A stretch of 40,801 nucleotides of DNA from an uncultured Pseudomonadota bacterium (GTDB taxonomy: Bacteria; Pseudomonadota; Gammaproteobacteria; Steroidobacterales; Steroidobacteraceae). Under the pieces are notes generated by a model. That model saw nothing but the letters and a program-made list of their open reading frames with translations. It was not told the DNA's origin and searched no databases. The stretch is from contig CAIPVV010000013.1 of the NCBI GenBank assembly GCA_903868595.1, positions 1-40,801 of the forward strand, given 5' to 3'. The position numbers and the translations under genes were made by a program. Of this stretch, positions 1 through 8,690 are shown one piece after another (the stretch's first letter is position 1; each line of letters opens with the position of its first letter).

Positions 1-318
1 AGTCTGAGTGCCGCGACGTTGCAGCGATGGCGTTGGCTTCGACCGGGCCCTGCTTTTTACAGATTCGGAAAGACAGTGCGCTATCGATTGACCGGTATTG
101 AAGCGTTCGAAAAACGAGGGGTCATTGAATGCCATGGGAGACGGTACAAGGAACGGCCGCGCGCAGATGTGGCGGAGATCTCCAAAGTTGATGCACCAAA
201 AGATGAGACTCCGCCGGTAATGCCCCGCTACGCTACCGTCCAGGACGCGCTACAGGCACTTTCGTCCGAATCCGTGTCGTCCTCTGCAGTCAGGGATCGA
301 ACTCAAGACCACGAATAG
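1..318 (+). CDS. Helix-turn-helix DNA-binding protein, 5' partial
   Basis: The frame is open from base 1 to a TAG at 316-318, so the real start lies left of the window. The first residues read SLSAATLQRWRWLRPGPAFY, followed by a basic strand (KTVRYRLTGIEAFEKRG). This is the recognition-helix and wing pattern of the small helix-turn-helix domain (HTH_17/MerR-like) found in AlpA- and excisionase-type proteins and many plasmid or island regulators. A polar C-terminal tail of about 60 residues has no recognisable domain. Such proteins usually bind DNA as small regulators of mobile or accessory genes. No integrase is visible here, so an island context is only a guess. The domain call is fairly secure; the target is unknown. 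Confidence 0.6.
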   Translation, partial: SLSAATLQRWRWLRPGPAFYRFGKTVRYRLTGIEAFEKRGVIECHGRRYKERPRADVAEISKVDAPKDETPPVMPRYATVQDALQALSSESVSSSAVRDRTQDHE

Positions 319-893
319 TTGGAAACCGGGCAGATGCTACTGATCACGCGACGTGAATTCGCACGCTCCCTGAAGGTGTTCGCCAATTCGCGCTACAAAA
401 TGTCTCCAACTGCATTTCCGCGAGGGCTCGCAGATAGCCGCGCCGGGCGTTTTCGGTTAAAATTTCAAAAGACATGTGGTGAAAACCATACGCCACCATC
501 CCCCCTTCCCAAGACGTCCGCCGAGATCCACCCAGGGCCGGTAAAATACTTAAAATCAGACACTTTGTGCGATTTTGACCTTGGACGTGCGCCCCCGTCC
601 AGGGACAACATCCCCGCGCTGGCTGGTACTCACGTTCCTGGCAGCGCGACTCAAATGCGTTGCAGTGATTCCCTGGATGCTGGCCGCCTACGTCTACGCC
701 TTGGTACCCTCAAAGTATTAGATCTTTCGGAAGGTGAACGGGTGCTCGATCGGATCATCACCTGGAGCCCGATATTCGAAGGCGATGCAGCCCACAGCTG
801 GTTTCGCGACGTGCTCAGCCACGCCAGGGATTGGTGTTGTCGCAAGCGCGACAGGGATCGGCCCGGCATTGCGCGTGAACCGCTCGGCCAAGC
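319..893. other. Gene-poor stretch with an AT-rich patch and a possible membrane-peptide remnant
   Basis: No convincing full gene is visible. Bases 450-580 are clearly more AT-rich than the surroundings, with several TAAAAT-like hexamers, so promoters are possible. One plus-strand frame (554-721) has no ATG. It encodes a hydrophobic segment ending AAYVYALVPSKY before a TAG. It looks like a single membrane span and may be a remnant or a small peptide gene. The open frame filling most of 319-897 has no family-like features and is treated as chance. Confidence 0.35.
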
Positions 894-1490
894 ATGAATA
901 CCCGCAATCTGGCCCGCCGGGCTGTGCTCGCGGTAGTGCTGGCCCTGCTGGCGGGATGTATGGGCGCGCCGTCCGGCATGGGGCAGCTGCCGCTGGCACC
1001 GGCAGTTAATGTGGAACGCATGTACGGCGGCTGGTACATCGTTGCTACCATTCCCAATGGCTTCGAGAAGGGCATGGTCGGCATGTACGACGAGTTCAGC
1101 CCTCGTCCGGACGGCGATATCCGGGAGGACTTCTACGTTCGCAAGGGCGGCTTTGATGCCCCGCGCAAGCACTACCAGGTCCACGACTGGATCCGGCCCG
1201 GCACGAACAACGCGCATTGGCGCGTGCAGCTCTTCTGGCCGGTCAACCTGCCGTTCCTGATCCATTACGTGGACCCCGACTACCGCTATGCACTGTTCGG
1301 CGAGAGCAACCGCAAGTTGGGCTGGATCTACGCACGAACCGCGATCATCGACGAACCAACCTACCGTGGCCTGCTCGCGCGGTTCGCCGCCGCCGGGTAC
1401 GACGCGTCGCAATTCAGGCGTACCGTTCAGACCCGGGAACAGATTGGCCAGCCTGGCTTCTGGAGCGACGGCATCAAGGCCGGCAACTGA
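894..1490 (+). CDS. blc: Outer-membrane lipoprotein, lipocalin family (Blc-like)
   Basis: This 198-residue protein starts with a lipoprotein signal: a hydrophobic run ending LALLAGC, which puts the lipidated cysteine at residue 22. The lipocalin signature follows at about residues 42-50 (MYGGWYIVATIP, the G-x-W motif). Later come the LFWPV and YRYALFGE segments typical of bacterial Blc lipocalins. Length fits the family, whose members are about 175-200 residues. Bacterial lipocalins of this type sit on the inner face of the outer membrane and bind fatty acids or lysophospholipids. No strong ribosome binding site precedes the ATG. The gene stands alone, with a weak hairpin at 1558-1574 beyond its stop. 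Confidence 0.9.
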   Translation: MNTRNLARRAVLAVVLALLAGCMGAPSGMGQLPLAPAVNVERMYGGWYIVATIPNGFEKGMVGMYDEFSPRPDGDIREDFYVRKGGFDAPRKHYQVHDWIRPGTNNAHWRVQLFWPVNLPFLIHYVDPDYRYALFGESNRKLGWIYARTAIIDEPTYRGLLARFAAAGYDASQFRRTVQTREQIGQPGFWSDGIKAGN

Positions 1491-2178
1491 AGCGGTAGGC
1501 CGCTCGGGGTCTGGTGCAGGGGCAGCGTGGAACGAACGCGATTGCTCGCTATCGCCCGGCGCTAGGCGAGCGCCGCCTGCCTCTGGGCTGCCGCCAGTTT
1601 CACAGACACCTAGGTCAAGGTGGCCGGGGCAGACGGGTTGTTGATTCGAGGTCCCTGGTAGGCAGGATCCAGCAAGGTATGGCCATCAGCCTTCCGCCTG
1701 TCAATGCCGCGGAGTCGACTGGTCTGCCACCAATGGCGGCGTCTCCACTGCCCTGGTCGACCCATCAGCGCAACCGATGAGCGGCGGCCGTCGAGGCCGA
1801 AAAAAAACCTAAGTTGCGGTTTTGGGCCAATTTCGCAGCCACGGGCAGTGCGTTTGCGAGTAGAGCTTCATCAAGGTGAGAAAATTCTACTTCCCGGACC
1901 CCTGCGTGGCAGGGGGGTACCAGAGGGCCCATCGGATGAGGCGCGTACGGGTCGCCAAAGCGGCTCGCTGCCTGGGTTCTGTCGGTGGGTTCGAAAAGGC
2001 CGCACCGGTCCTCCCGGCGCCCTCGAGCGGACGTTGCTGTCGCAGGCGTCCCGCCAATCCGCGTCGCCGAGTCCGGTCCGCCTGGGATCGCCACCACCCT
2101 CCCCGGACTTAAGCCGTTTGCAGTGAGGGGCGCGCTGGGAGGACAATCCCTCATAAAGTCATCGACGAGGGACGTGAG
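1491..2178. other. Intergenic stretch, no supported gene
   Basis: This is 688 bases of non-coding-looking sequence. A small perfect inverted repeat (GGCGCT/AGCGCC with a 5-base loop, 1558-1574) could end lipocalin transcription. An A-run at 1800-1807 breaks an otherwise GC-rich background. Open frames on both strands have no recognisable domains. A GAGGGA Shine-Dalgarno lies just before the next gene's ATG at 2179. Confidence 0.4.
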
Positions 2179-2586
2179 ATGAAGCGAGCACTTTCCGTGG
2201 CGCTGCTGGCGGGCGTCGCATTCGGCCCCGGCGGTTCCGCCTGGGCCCATCATTCCTTTGCAGCAGTCTACGACACGAACAAGCCGGTGACGGTACACGG
2301 CATGATCGCCAAGGTTCGGCTGACCAACCCACACTCCTGGTTCTACATCGACGTCAAGAATGACGCAGGTCAGGTAGAGCAGTGGGCGTTCGAGGCCGGC
2401 ACGCCGAGTGGCATGATTCGCAATGGCTACAAGCCCAGTGTGATCAAGGTGGGTGCCGAGGTGACGATCGCCGGCTTCCATGCGCGCGACGCCTCCCAGC
2501 ACATGGGCATGTTGCGCGAGCTGACTACCGCGGACGGTACGGTCTACGGCTTGTTCGGTCCTGCCGAATCTCAGGATAAGCGCTGA
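2179..2586 (+). CDS. Exported DUF6152 family protein
   Basis: A 135-residue protein with a cleavable signal peptide (about residues 1-23, ending at GGSAWA). The mature start HHSFAAVYD and the later NPHSWFYIDV are hallmarks of DUF6152, a small periplasmic family common in Proteobacteria and Acidobacteria. It probably forms an OB-like beta barrel. The biochemical role is unknown. A GAGGGA Shine-Dalgarno precedes the ATG. Its TGA stop overlaps the ATG of the next gene (TGATG at 2584), so the two are translationally coupled and probably work together. Family assignment is by motif; function is not inferred. Confidence 0.8.
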   Translation: MKRALSVALLAGVAFGPGGSAWAHHSFAAVYDTNKPVTVHGMIAKVRLTNPHSWFYIDVKNDAGQVEQWAFEAGTPSGMIRNGYKPSVIKVGAEVTIAGFHARDASQHMGMLRELTTADGTVYGLFGPAESQDKR

Positions 2587-3434
2587 TGCGTTGGGCGGCG
2601 ATGACGAAGCAGGGATGTGGTCTGGCGACCGCCGCGCTGGTCGCGGCAGGGGTGCTGTTGCTCTGCGCCGCGCCGTTTGGCGTGGCACAGGCGCAAGCGG
2701 GCAAGTCAGACGCTGGCCGCAGGGCCGGTCCCGCGCCAAGGCTGGCGGACGGTCATCCGGACCTCTCCGGGGTTTGGTGGGGCGGCGCTGACGTCGGCGG
2801 ACGGGGCTTCCGCATCGGTGGCGGAGGCACAGGCACCGGGGCGCCGCCACCGCCATTCACGAGCCTCTACCAGCCCTGGGCCGCGGAGAAGGCAAAGACC
2901 CTGACGGACAAGGACGACCCGACGCTACGCTGCCTGCCGACCGCATTCGGTACGCTGAACGTCCGGCTCTGGAATGTCGGCGCGGTTGGGCAAATCGTCG
3001 CGACGCCGAAAATGGTCGTGATGCTGGCGGAGACATTTCATGACTACCAGCTCGTGCCAACCGATGGCAGGGCGCATCGCGAGGACCAGCCGCCCACGTA
3101 CCGCGGCGATGCGGTGGGACATTGGGAGGGCGATACCTTCGTCGTCGACGTGGCCAATTTCACCGACGACGCCTGGATCTGGGCGGAGGGCCGCGTGTCC
3201 TTCCACTCGGACGCCATGCACATCATCGAGCGGTACCGACGCGTTGACGCGAACACGCTCGTGATCGATGCGACGGTGGAGGATCCGAAGGTGCTGACCG
3301 CCCCGTGGCACGTACCGACGCAAACCCTGAAGCTCGCGCCGTTTGACACGCTGTTGTCGCTCAATTGCTCAGGCGAGGAGGCCGACGCGATGATCGAGAG
3401 CACCCTGAAGAAGGCGCCGGCGCCGAAGCCTTGA
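2586..3434 (+). CDS. Exported hypothetical protein coupled to DUF6152
   Basis: A 282-residue protein with an N-terminal hydrophobic signal (residues about 10-37, ending VAQAQA). The mature part begins with a PDLSGVW motif. It continues with CLPTAFG, a QIVATPKMVVML strand, YRGDAVGHWEGDTFVVD at about residues 175-192, and a C-terminal IERYRRVDANTLVID. This set of motifs recurs in a large uncharacterised exported family in Acidobacteria and steroid- or aromatic-degrading Proteobacteria, often beside DUF6152 genes. The fold is probably mostly beta. An internal glycine-rich stretch (about residues 75-95) looks like a flexible insert. The alternative start at 2601 would keep the signal peptide. The function is unknown. 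Confidence 0.75.
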   Translation: MRWAAMTKQGCGLATAALVAAGVLLLCAAPFGVAQAQAGKSDAGRRAGPAPRLADGHPDLSGVWWGGADVGGRGFRIGGGGTGTGAPPPPFTSLYQPWAAEKAKTLTDKDDPTLRCLPTAFGTLNVRLWNVGAVGQIVATPKMVVMLAETFHDYQLVPTDGRAHREDQPPTYRGDAVGHWEGDTFVVDVANFTDDAWIWAEGRVSFHSDAMHIIERYRRVDANTLVIDATVEDPKVLTAPWHVPTQTLKLAPFDTLLSLNCSGEEADAMIESTLKKAPAPKP

Positions 3435-3837
3435 TGCGGCAGTCGCGCGCGGAGCGTCAGCCCCGACCCGCCTCTGCGGGTCGAACCGGGATGGCAGGCG
3501 GGAGGCGGTGGAAGGGCGTTGAGTGCGGACCGCCTTCCGAGGCGCAAAGGCGGCGGGGGTCGGATCCTGCATGGTCCTGATTCAATTCGAAGAAAAATGG
3601 CGGAAGAAGCCAGAGTGGGCGTCTGTTTCCCCCGGGTGCTGACCATGGGGTCTGGCACGATCGGCTGTCCAGCGCTGGCCTTGAGGGGCCGATGCGCGGT
3701 AGCGAACGTGTCAGTTGCGAGTGGCGCTTGCGTAGCCAGCCTTGCGTCAGGGGGCAGGGCGGGGTGAGTTACTCTGTCTATCGGAGCGCGTTCGTCATTG
3801 CTTGTCCCGGTGCATTTCTCCAGTAACGCAGGTCGCC
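3435..3837. other. Intergenic stretch upstream of the carboxylesterase
   Basis: Apart from the hairpin at 3464-3483 no feature is supported. The esterase reading frame stays open upstream to 3742, but that extension reads as arginine- and cysteine-rich noise and lies before the obvious signal peptide at 3838. The esterase promoter is presumably here; no clear -10/-35 pair was recognised. Confidence 0.4.
3464..3483 (+). terminator. Hairpin after the DUF6152 operon
   Basis: An 8-bp perfect stem (CGACCCGC / GCGGGTCG) with a CTCT loop begins 30 bases after the stop at 3434. There is no T-tract, so this could be a weak or Rho-assisted terminator. Confidence 0.4.
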
Positions 3838-5355
3838 ATGTTCAAACTGATGCTTCTCTTGCTCGGCACCGCTTCCCTGGCCTCGGCCGCCCTGCCAGAG
3901 CCCGTCAAACTGGATTCTGGTCTCGTAACCGGTGTTCCCGGCAAGTCCGCTACCGTCCGCGTGTTCAAAGGCATTCCCTACGCCGCACCGCCGATCGGGG
4001 AACTGCGCTGGCGCGCTCCGCAGCCGGTGGCCCCCTGGGCGGGGGTTCGCAAGGCCGAGCAATTCGGTCCCATCTGCATGCAGGCAGGAGGGCCGTCCGC
4101 GGCGGCGCAGATGAGCGAGGATTGCCTCTACCTCAATGTCTTCTCCGCAGCCAATCGGGCCGGGGAGCATCGCCCGGTGATGGTCTGGCTGCATCCCGGC
4201 GGCTACACGTCGGGTTCCGGTTCCCAGCCCGCGTACGATGGCGAGAGCTTTGCCAGGCAGGGCGTCGTCATCGTCACGATTAACTATCGCCTCGGCGCAC
4301 TAGGTTTTTTCTCCCACCCCGAACTCACCCAGGAAAGCGATCGTCGCTGGGCCGCCAACCAGGGCTTCATGGATCAGGCGGCGGCGCTGGATTGGGTACA
4401 GCGCAATATCGCGGGCTTTGGCGGCGATCCGCGCAACGTCACCGTGTTTGGCAATTCGGCCGGCGCCACCAGCATTTCAAACCTGGTGGCATCGCCACGC
4501 ACCCGGGGGCTCTTCCAGCGCGCGATTTCCGAAAGTGGCGCCTGGCTGGGATTGTCCATTGGTCCGGTTCGCAAACTGGCCGAGGCTGAAGAGGCGGGCC
4601 TGAAGGCCGCCGAGACGCTGCAGGCTGGCTCGCTCGCCGAGCTGCGCGCCAGGCCTGCCGAAGAGATCCTGCGCGCTGCGCGCGGCGCGGGGCCAGTTAT
4701 CGACGGCTATTTCCTGCCCAAGGATCCGGCCGATATCTACGCCCGCGGCCAGCAGAACAAGGTCTCGATTATCGCCGGCTCGAACAAGGACGAGGGTACG
4801 TTCTTTCTGCAGCCGACGACCGCCGCAGCCTGGCGAGAGCGCGCCGAGCATCGATTCGGCGATCGGGCGGGGGACTATCTGCAGCTCTATCCGGCAACTA
4901 GCGACGACGTCGCCACGCAGTCCGAATACGATGCCTTCCGAGACGAGCTCGCGTGGGTAGACCGCAACTACGTCCGCCTGCAGGCCCGAGCAGGCGCGAA
5001 GGCGTATCTCTACTTCTTTACCCACGAACCGCCAGGCCCGCCGCTGTGGCCCGCCCGGGCCTCCGGTGCCACCCACGGCAGCGAAGCGCAGTTCCTCTGG
5101 AACAACCTGATCGCCAACCGGCCCTGGCGGGATGGGGATCGGGAGGTGGCTAACTACATGCAGGCCTATTGGGTCAACTTTGCAACCCGGGGCGACCCCA
5201 ATGCACCGGGTCTACCGAAGTGGGTCCCCTATGACGAGAGGAAGACTACGCGGGCCCTGCAGTTGGGCGAGGTCGCCGAGCCCGCGCCGGCGCCGGACGC
5301 TGCCAAGCTCGCCTTCTATCAAAGCTGGTACGACACTATTCAGAAGCAGCAGTGA
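3838..5355 (+). CDS. Exported type-B carboxylesterase/lipase
   Basis: A 505-residue esterase of the alpha/beta-hydrolase type-B family. The ATG at 3838 is chosen because it gives a clean signal peptide (MFKLMLLLLGTASLASAALP). Family marks are the GIPYAAPPIGELRW segment, EDCLYLNVF, and an oxyanion-region glycine pair (LHPGGYTSGS). The predicted catalytic triad is Ser207 in GNSAG, Glu319 in NKDEG and His413 in ATHGSE. The nucleophile elbow is GNSAGA where most family members have GESAGG. The protein should hydrolyse carboxylic esters in the periplasm or outside the cell; the natural substrate cannot be told. It has no obvious operon partner. Confidence 0.92.
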   Translation: MFKLMLLLLGTASLASAALPEPVKLDSGLVTGVPGKSATVRVFKGIPYAAPPIGELRWRAPQPVAPWAGVRKAEQFGPICMQAGGPSAAAQMSEDCLYLNVFSAANRAGEHRPVMVWLHPGGYTSGSGSQPAYDGESFARQGVVIVTINYRLGALGFFSHPELTQESDRRWAANQGFMDQAAALDWVQRNIAGFGGDPRNVTVFGNSAGATSISNLVASPRTRGLFQRAISESGAWLGLSIGPVRKLAEAEEAGLKAAETLQAGSLAELRARPAEEILRAARGAGPVIDGYFLPKDPADIYARGQQNKVSIIAGSNKDEGTFFLQPTTAAAWRERAEHRFGDRAGDYLQLYPATSDDVATQSEYDAFRDELAWVDRNYVRLQARAGAKAYLYFFTHEPPGPPLWPARASGATHGSEAQFLWNNLIANRPWRDGDREVANYMQAYWVNFATRGDPNAPGLPKWVPYDERKTTRALQLGEVAEPAPAPDAAKLAFYQSWYDTIQKQQ

Positions 5356-5631
5356 GTAGCCGTTACCAGCGCCTGCAGGGCGCCTTCGCGGCAACCACTC
5401 CCGGCGTAGGGCTTCGCCCAGGTATCCCGCCAAAGTCGAGTCTGTGGGGCGGGCCGGTTGGGCGGGGCCGTTGCAGGTCGGTGCGGCGTCGCCACCCCGG
5501 CGTAGTCATCGCGAAATTGGCGATAGGATTGCACTCGATGGAGAATCTCTGCACCCCAGGCTTTAGGGAAAGTGTGGGCGTGCAAGGATTGTTGGAAGAA
5601 GAACTCGACCCTGCTTACTTGAGGAGCTGCC

Positions 5632-6078
5632 ATGGCATTGCCGCAGGATATTTCGCCGGTGAACTCGGAGTTGATGGAATCCCTGGTGCGCACCGGCCAG
5701 ATGGAGTGGATTGCGCAGAGTTTCGATCCGGAGCGCTCGTTCATGAAGGTCCTCTGGACCGGCCCTGAGAGCGGTCGTGTCACGTTGCTGTTCCGCTGCC
5801 TCAAAGGGGCGGTGGTCCCGTCCCACAAGCACATCGGCGATGCACACACGTTTGTGCTGAAGGGCAAGCTGGAGGTGCGCGGTACGACGATAGGGCCCGG
5901 CGATTACCTGTACGAGGCCAACGGCATGGTGCACCACGCGACGAAGGCGCTCGAGGATACGGAGTACCTTTTCATCATGCAGGGCGCGGTCTTGTTCTTC
6001 GATGACCAGCAGTTTCTGGGATATCAGAGTTGGGAGGAGTTCCACCGCGTGCGCGCGCAACATCTCCCCGCAGGCTAG
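5632..6078 (+). CDS. Cupin-domain protein (2,4'-dihydroxyacetophenone dioxygenase/ChrR-like)
   Basis: A 148-residue single-cupin protein with a strong Shine-Dalgarno (GAGGAG at 5621) five bases before the ATG. Metal-ligand motifs are SHKHIGDAHTFVLKGKLEV (cupin motif 1, about residues 62-80) and a second-motif histidine in GMVHHATK (about residues 102-109). The arrangement resembles the 2,4'-dihydroxyacetophenone dioxygenase and ChrR C-terminal cupin groups, which bind Fe or Zn. There is no signal peptide, so it is cytoplasmic. It could be an aromatic-ketone dioxygenase or a non-catalytic sensor. The neighbours do not settle this, although an aromatic oxidoreductase lies convergently next to it. 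Confidence 0.8.
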   Translation: MALPQDISPVNSELMESLVRTGQMEWIAQSFDPERSFMKVLWTGPESGRVTLLFRCLKGAVVPSHKHIGDAHTFVLKGKLEVRGTTIGPGDYLYEANGMVHHATKALEDTEYLFIMQGAVLFFDDQQFLGYQSWEEFHRVRAQHLPAG

Positions 6079-6413
6079 AGGATTGGGATACGGGTCCGGC
6101 CCAGGGCGGCGTGGTCCGTGGCAGGGGCCCGAAGTTCGTGCCTTGCGAAGTAGGCCGGCGACAGTGCGCCGGGATGGTCTGCTACGCCCTGGCCGCGTTG
6201 GCGTCGGCATGGTTCTGCGGTAGACGGGTTTTCGAATCGGGAATGGGCATCCCGGCGTCAGGAGATCCAGGCTCATCGGGAGGGCCTGCGCCTCGGTGGT
6301 AGCCGGCGACGCTTGAGGCTGCGCCCGTGAGCGGCCAGGCGGACGGGCGCCGGTGTCGGGTGGGGACGCGTGCGTGACGCGTCCCCCGACCCCTCCCCCG
6401 TACCGGCCGACGG
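6079..6413. other. Convergent intergenic region
   Basis: Lies between the cupin gene (plus) and the molybdenum hydroxylase large subunit (minus). It holds the strong hairpin at 6362-6386 and no supported gene. Confidence 0.5.
6362..6386. terminator. Strong bidirectional hairpin between convergent genes
   Basis: A perfect 10-bp stem (GGGGACGCGT / ACGCGTCCCC) with a GCGTG loop sits 27 bases beyond the stop of the minus-strand iorB-like gene. Flanking GTCG/CGAC bases can extend the stem with a small bulge. No T-tract follows on either strand, as is common in very GC-rich genomes. Confidence 0.55.
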
Positions 6414-8690
6414 TCAGGCGTGGGTCTTAAGCGCTGCCTTGACCCGGGCAGCGGTGAAGGGCGCGCGACGCAGCCGCACTCCGGTGGCGTCGTAGAACGC
6501 GTTGGCCACGGCGGCCGGCACGCAGCGCATCGTCGGTTCGCCCGCCCCGGATGGGGGCGCCTGCGTGGGATTGATCAGCACGACGTCCACGGTTTCCGGC
6601 GCATCGGCCAACTCGAGGATGGGGTAGCTTGCCCAGTCGACACTCAGCACCTGCTCGGCGTCGAAGTGCACCTCCTCGAACAGCGTGCGCGAGAGACCCT
6701 GCACGATATTGCCCTCGATGGTCTGCGTGAGGCCCCGTGGGTTGATCACCAGCCCGCAATCGTGGGCCACGACGAATCGGCGCGCCCAGATGCGGCCGGT
6801 GGAGGGCGATACCTCGACCTCGGCGATCACGGCCACGGTCGTGTCGCTGCGCTGCGCGAAGGAGATGCCCCGCCCCTTGAGCACGTCGCCAGGGCCGCGC
6901 TCGCGTCGTGGGCCGGCATGGGGTGTCCAGCCGGCCCGCTCGGCGGCGGCACGCACGACGGCCAGGTCACGCGGCGCGGTCAGGTAGCGCAGCCGGAACT
7001 CCACCGGGTCCTGGTGGGCCGCGGCGGCCAGTTCGTCAATGAACTGCTCGCTGCCGAAATGCACTTCCGGTCCCAGCGGGTCGCGCAGGTGGGAGGTGCG
7101 CAGGGGTGAATAGCGCTCCTGCAGCGGCGCGACCACTTCCCAGGCCAGGCGCTTGGCCGCGAAGCCATAGCTCTCCGCCGGTGCGCCCAGCCCCAGGTCG
7201 CTGTTCAGCGGCATTCCCAGTGCCATGCCGGTCAGCGTGTCGCGCGGGTCGGCCTCGTGGAACATCACGCCGACGCGCGAGAGCCCGCGGGCCGTGAAGT
7301 CATAGGCGATGACGTTCCCGCTGGCATCCAGGGCCGCGCGGGCGCGATGCGCACAGGCCGGTCCCTTGGGATCCCAGGCCGTGCCTTCCCAGCGCGTGCC
7401 CTGCACGCGCACCGGATGGCCCAGGCGCCCGGAGAGCCACGCGGCATCCATCGCGGCATCGCCGGCGTCGTTGCGTCCGTAGGAGCCCGGCCCCATGACC
7501 CACACCGCCCGCACGCGCTCCGGGGGCAGGGCGAGGAGTTTGGCAACGCCGTCGCGCACGGCATGGGGCTTCTGCGATCCGGTCCACACCGTGGCCTGGT
7601 CCGCCCGCACATCGGCTACCGCGCAGGCCGGGCCCATGCTGGCGTGGGATTGCAGCGGCCAGTCGTATTCGGCCTCGATGACGCGCGTGGCGGTGGCGAA
7701 GACCGCCTCCACGTCGCCGTGATTCAGCGTCACTTCCCGCTTGAGCGCCGGTGCCGCGCGCAGTCGCGCATGCAGCTGCTCGTGGCCCGGCCAACGGGTG
7801 GGCGGCGTGCTGTCCGCCCAGGTAACCGCAAGGGCGCGGGCGGCCTGCACAGCCGTCCATTCGTGCTCGGCGACGACGGCGAGCAGCTCCTGCTCGTGAA
7901 CGACCCGCACGCCAGGGAGCGCTGCGACGGAGGCTTCGTCGACGTGCGCGATCGTTTGCCCCGCCTTGGGTGGCCGGATCATCCGCGCGTGCAGCAGGCC
8001 GGGAAGGCGGATGTCGGTCACGAAATCGCGCGTCCCGAACACCTTGCCCGCGACATCGCGGCGCGGCACCGACGTGCCGACGAGGCGGTACTGGCTGGGG
8101 TGCTTGGGGGTGGCCTGGACCTTGATGTCCATGCCGTTGCCCGTGGCCTTGTTCCACTCCACGGGCGCGTTGAAACGCTGGCCGCCGATGAGCGCGGCAT
8201 AGGTCACCGAGGCGGTGCTTCGACCGCGGATGGACACGACGCCCTCCCGCACCTCCAGCTCCCCGACATCGGCCGAGAGGCTGCGAGCCGCGGCCTGCAG
8301 CAGGAGGCGGCGGGCCTCGGCGGCCGCATTGCGCAGCGGCTTGGCGCCCAGGGCGATGCCGGTGCTGCCCGAGGCGCCGCCCTGGTTGCAGGTCGTCATC
8401 GTGTCGCCCATGACGAGGGCCACTTGGCTCACCGCGACATCCAGCTCCTCGGCGACGATCTGCGCGATGGACACCTCCAGCGCATGGCCCATGTCCATCT
8501 TGCCGAAGCAGGCCTGTACGCTGCCATCGGGGAGGATGGCCAGCCACGAATCCAGTTCGCCGGGCGCCGGCAATGCACCGCTGACCAGCGCCCCGTCCGC
8601 CGCGAGGAGCGCTGCGGGCGCGGGCGTGGAGACTGCCACCACGAGCGCGCCGCTGGCCAGCAGGAACTCGCGCCGGGAGAACCCGCTCAC
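6414..8690 (-). CDS. iorB: Molybdopterin-binding aldehyde/isoquinoline oxidoreductase large subunit, Tat-exported
   Basis: A 758-residue protein starting at a GTG (8690) that overlaps the TGA of the upstream iorA-like gene (GTGA). It opens with a twin-arginine signal (FSRREFLL, residues 4-11, then a hydrophobic run), so it is exported folded with its cofactor. The rest matches the xanthine-dehydrogenase family MoCo subunit of IorB type. Visible are FGKMDMGHALEVSIAQIVAE, the GASGSTG loop and the C-terminal GAGEP motif (Glu near residue 718), which carries the catalytic base in this superfamily. It would hydroxylate N-heteroaromatics or oxidise aldehydes and pass electrons to the 2Fe-2S subunit. 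The exact substrate is unknown. No FAD subunit or XdhC-type maturation gene lies beside it. Confidence 0.88.
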   Translation of the reverse strand: MSGFSRREFLLASGALVVAVSTPAPAALLAADGALVSGALPAPGELDSWLAILPDGSVQACFGKMDMGHALEVSIAQIVAEELDVAVSQVALVMGDTMTTCNQGGASGSTGIALGAKPLRNAAAEARRLLLQAAARSLSADVGELEVREGVVSIRGRSTASVTYAALIGGQRFNAPVEWNKATGNGMDIKVQATPKHPSQYRLVGTSVPRRDVAGKVFGTRDFVTDIRLPGLLHARMIRPPKAGQTIAHVDEASVAALPGVRVVHEQELLAVVAEHEWTAVQAARALAVTWADSTPPTRWPGHEQLHARLRAAPALKREVTLNHGDVEAVFATATRVIEAEYDWPLQSHASMGPACAVADVRADQATVWTGSQKPHAVRDGVAKLLALPPERVRAVWVMGPGSYGRNDAGDAAMDAAWLSGRLGHPVRVQGTRWEGTAWDPKGPACAHRARAALDASGNVIAYDFTARGLSRVGVMFHEADPRDTLTGMALGMPLNSDLGLGAPAESYGFAAKRLAWEVVAPLQERYSPLRTSHLRDPLGPEVHFGSEQFIDELAAAAHQDPVEFRLRYLTAPRDLAVVRAAAERAGWTPHAGPRRERGPGDVLKGRGISFAQRSDTTVAVIAEVEVSPSTGRIWARRFVVAHDCGLVINPRGLTQTIEGNIVQGLSRTLFEEVHFDAEQVLSVDWASYPILELADAPETVDVVLINPTQAPPSGAGEPTMRCVPAAVANAFYDATGVRLRRAPFTAARVKAALKTHA

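Noticed and set aside
1765..2856. A 363-residue minus-strand frame over the DUF6152 gene and the intergenic region
   Set aside because: Overlaps two supported plus-strand genes. The part beyond them has no recognisable motif.
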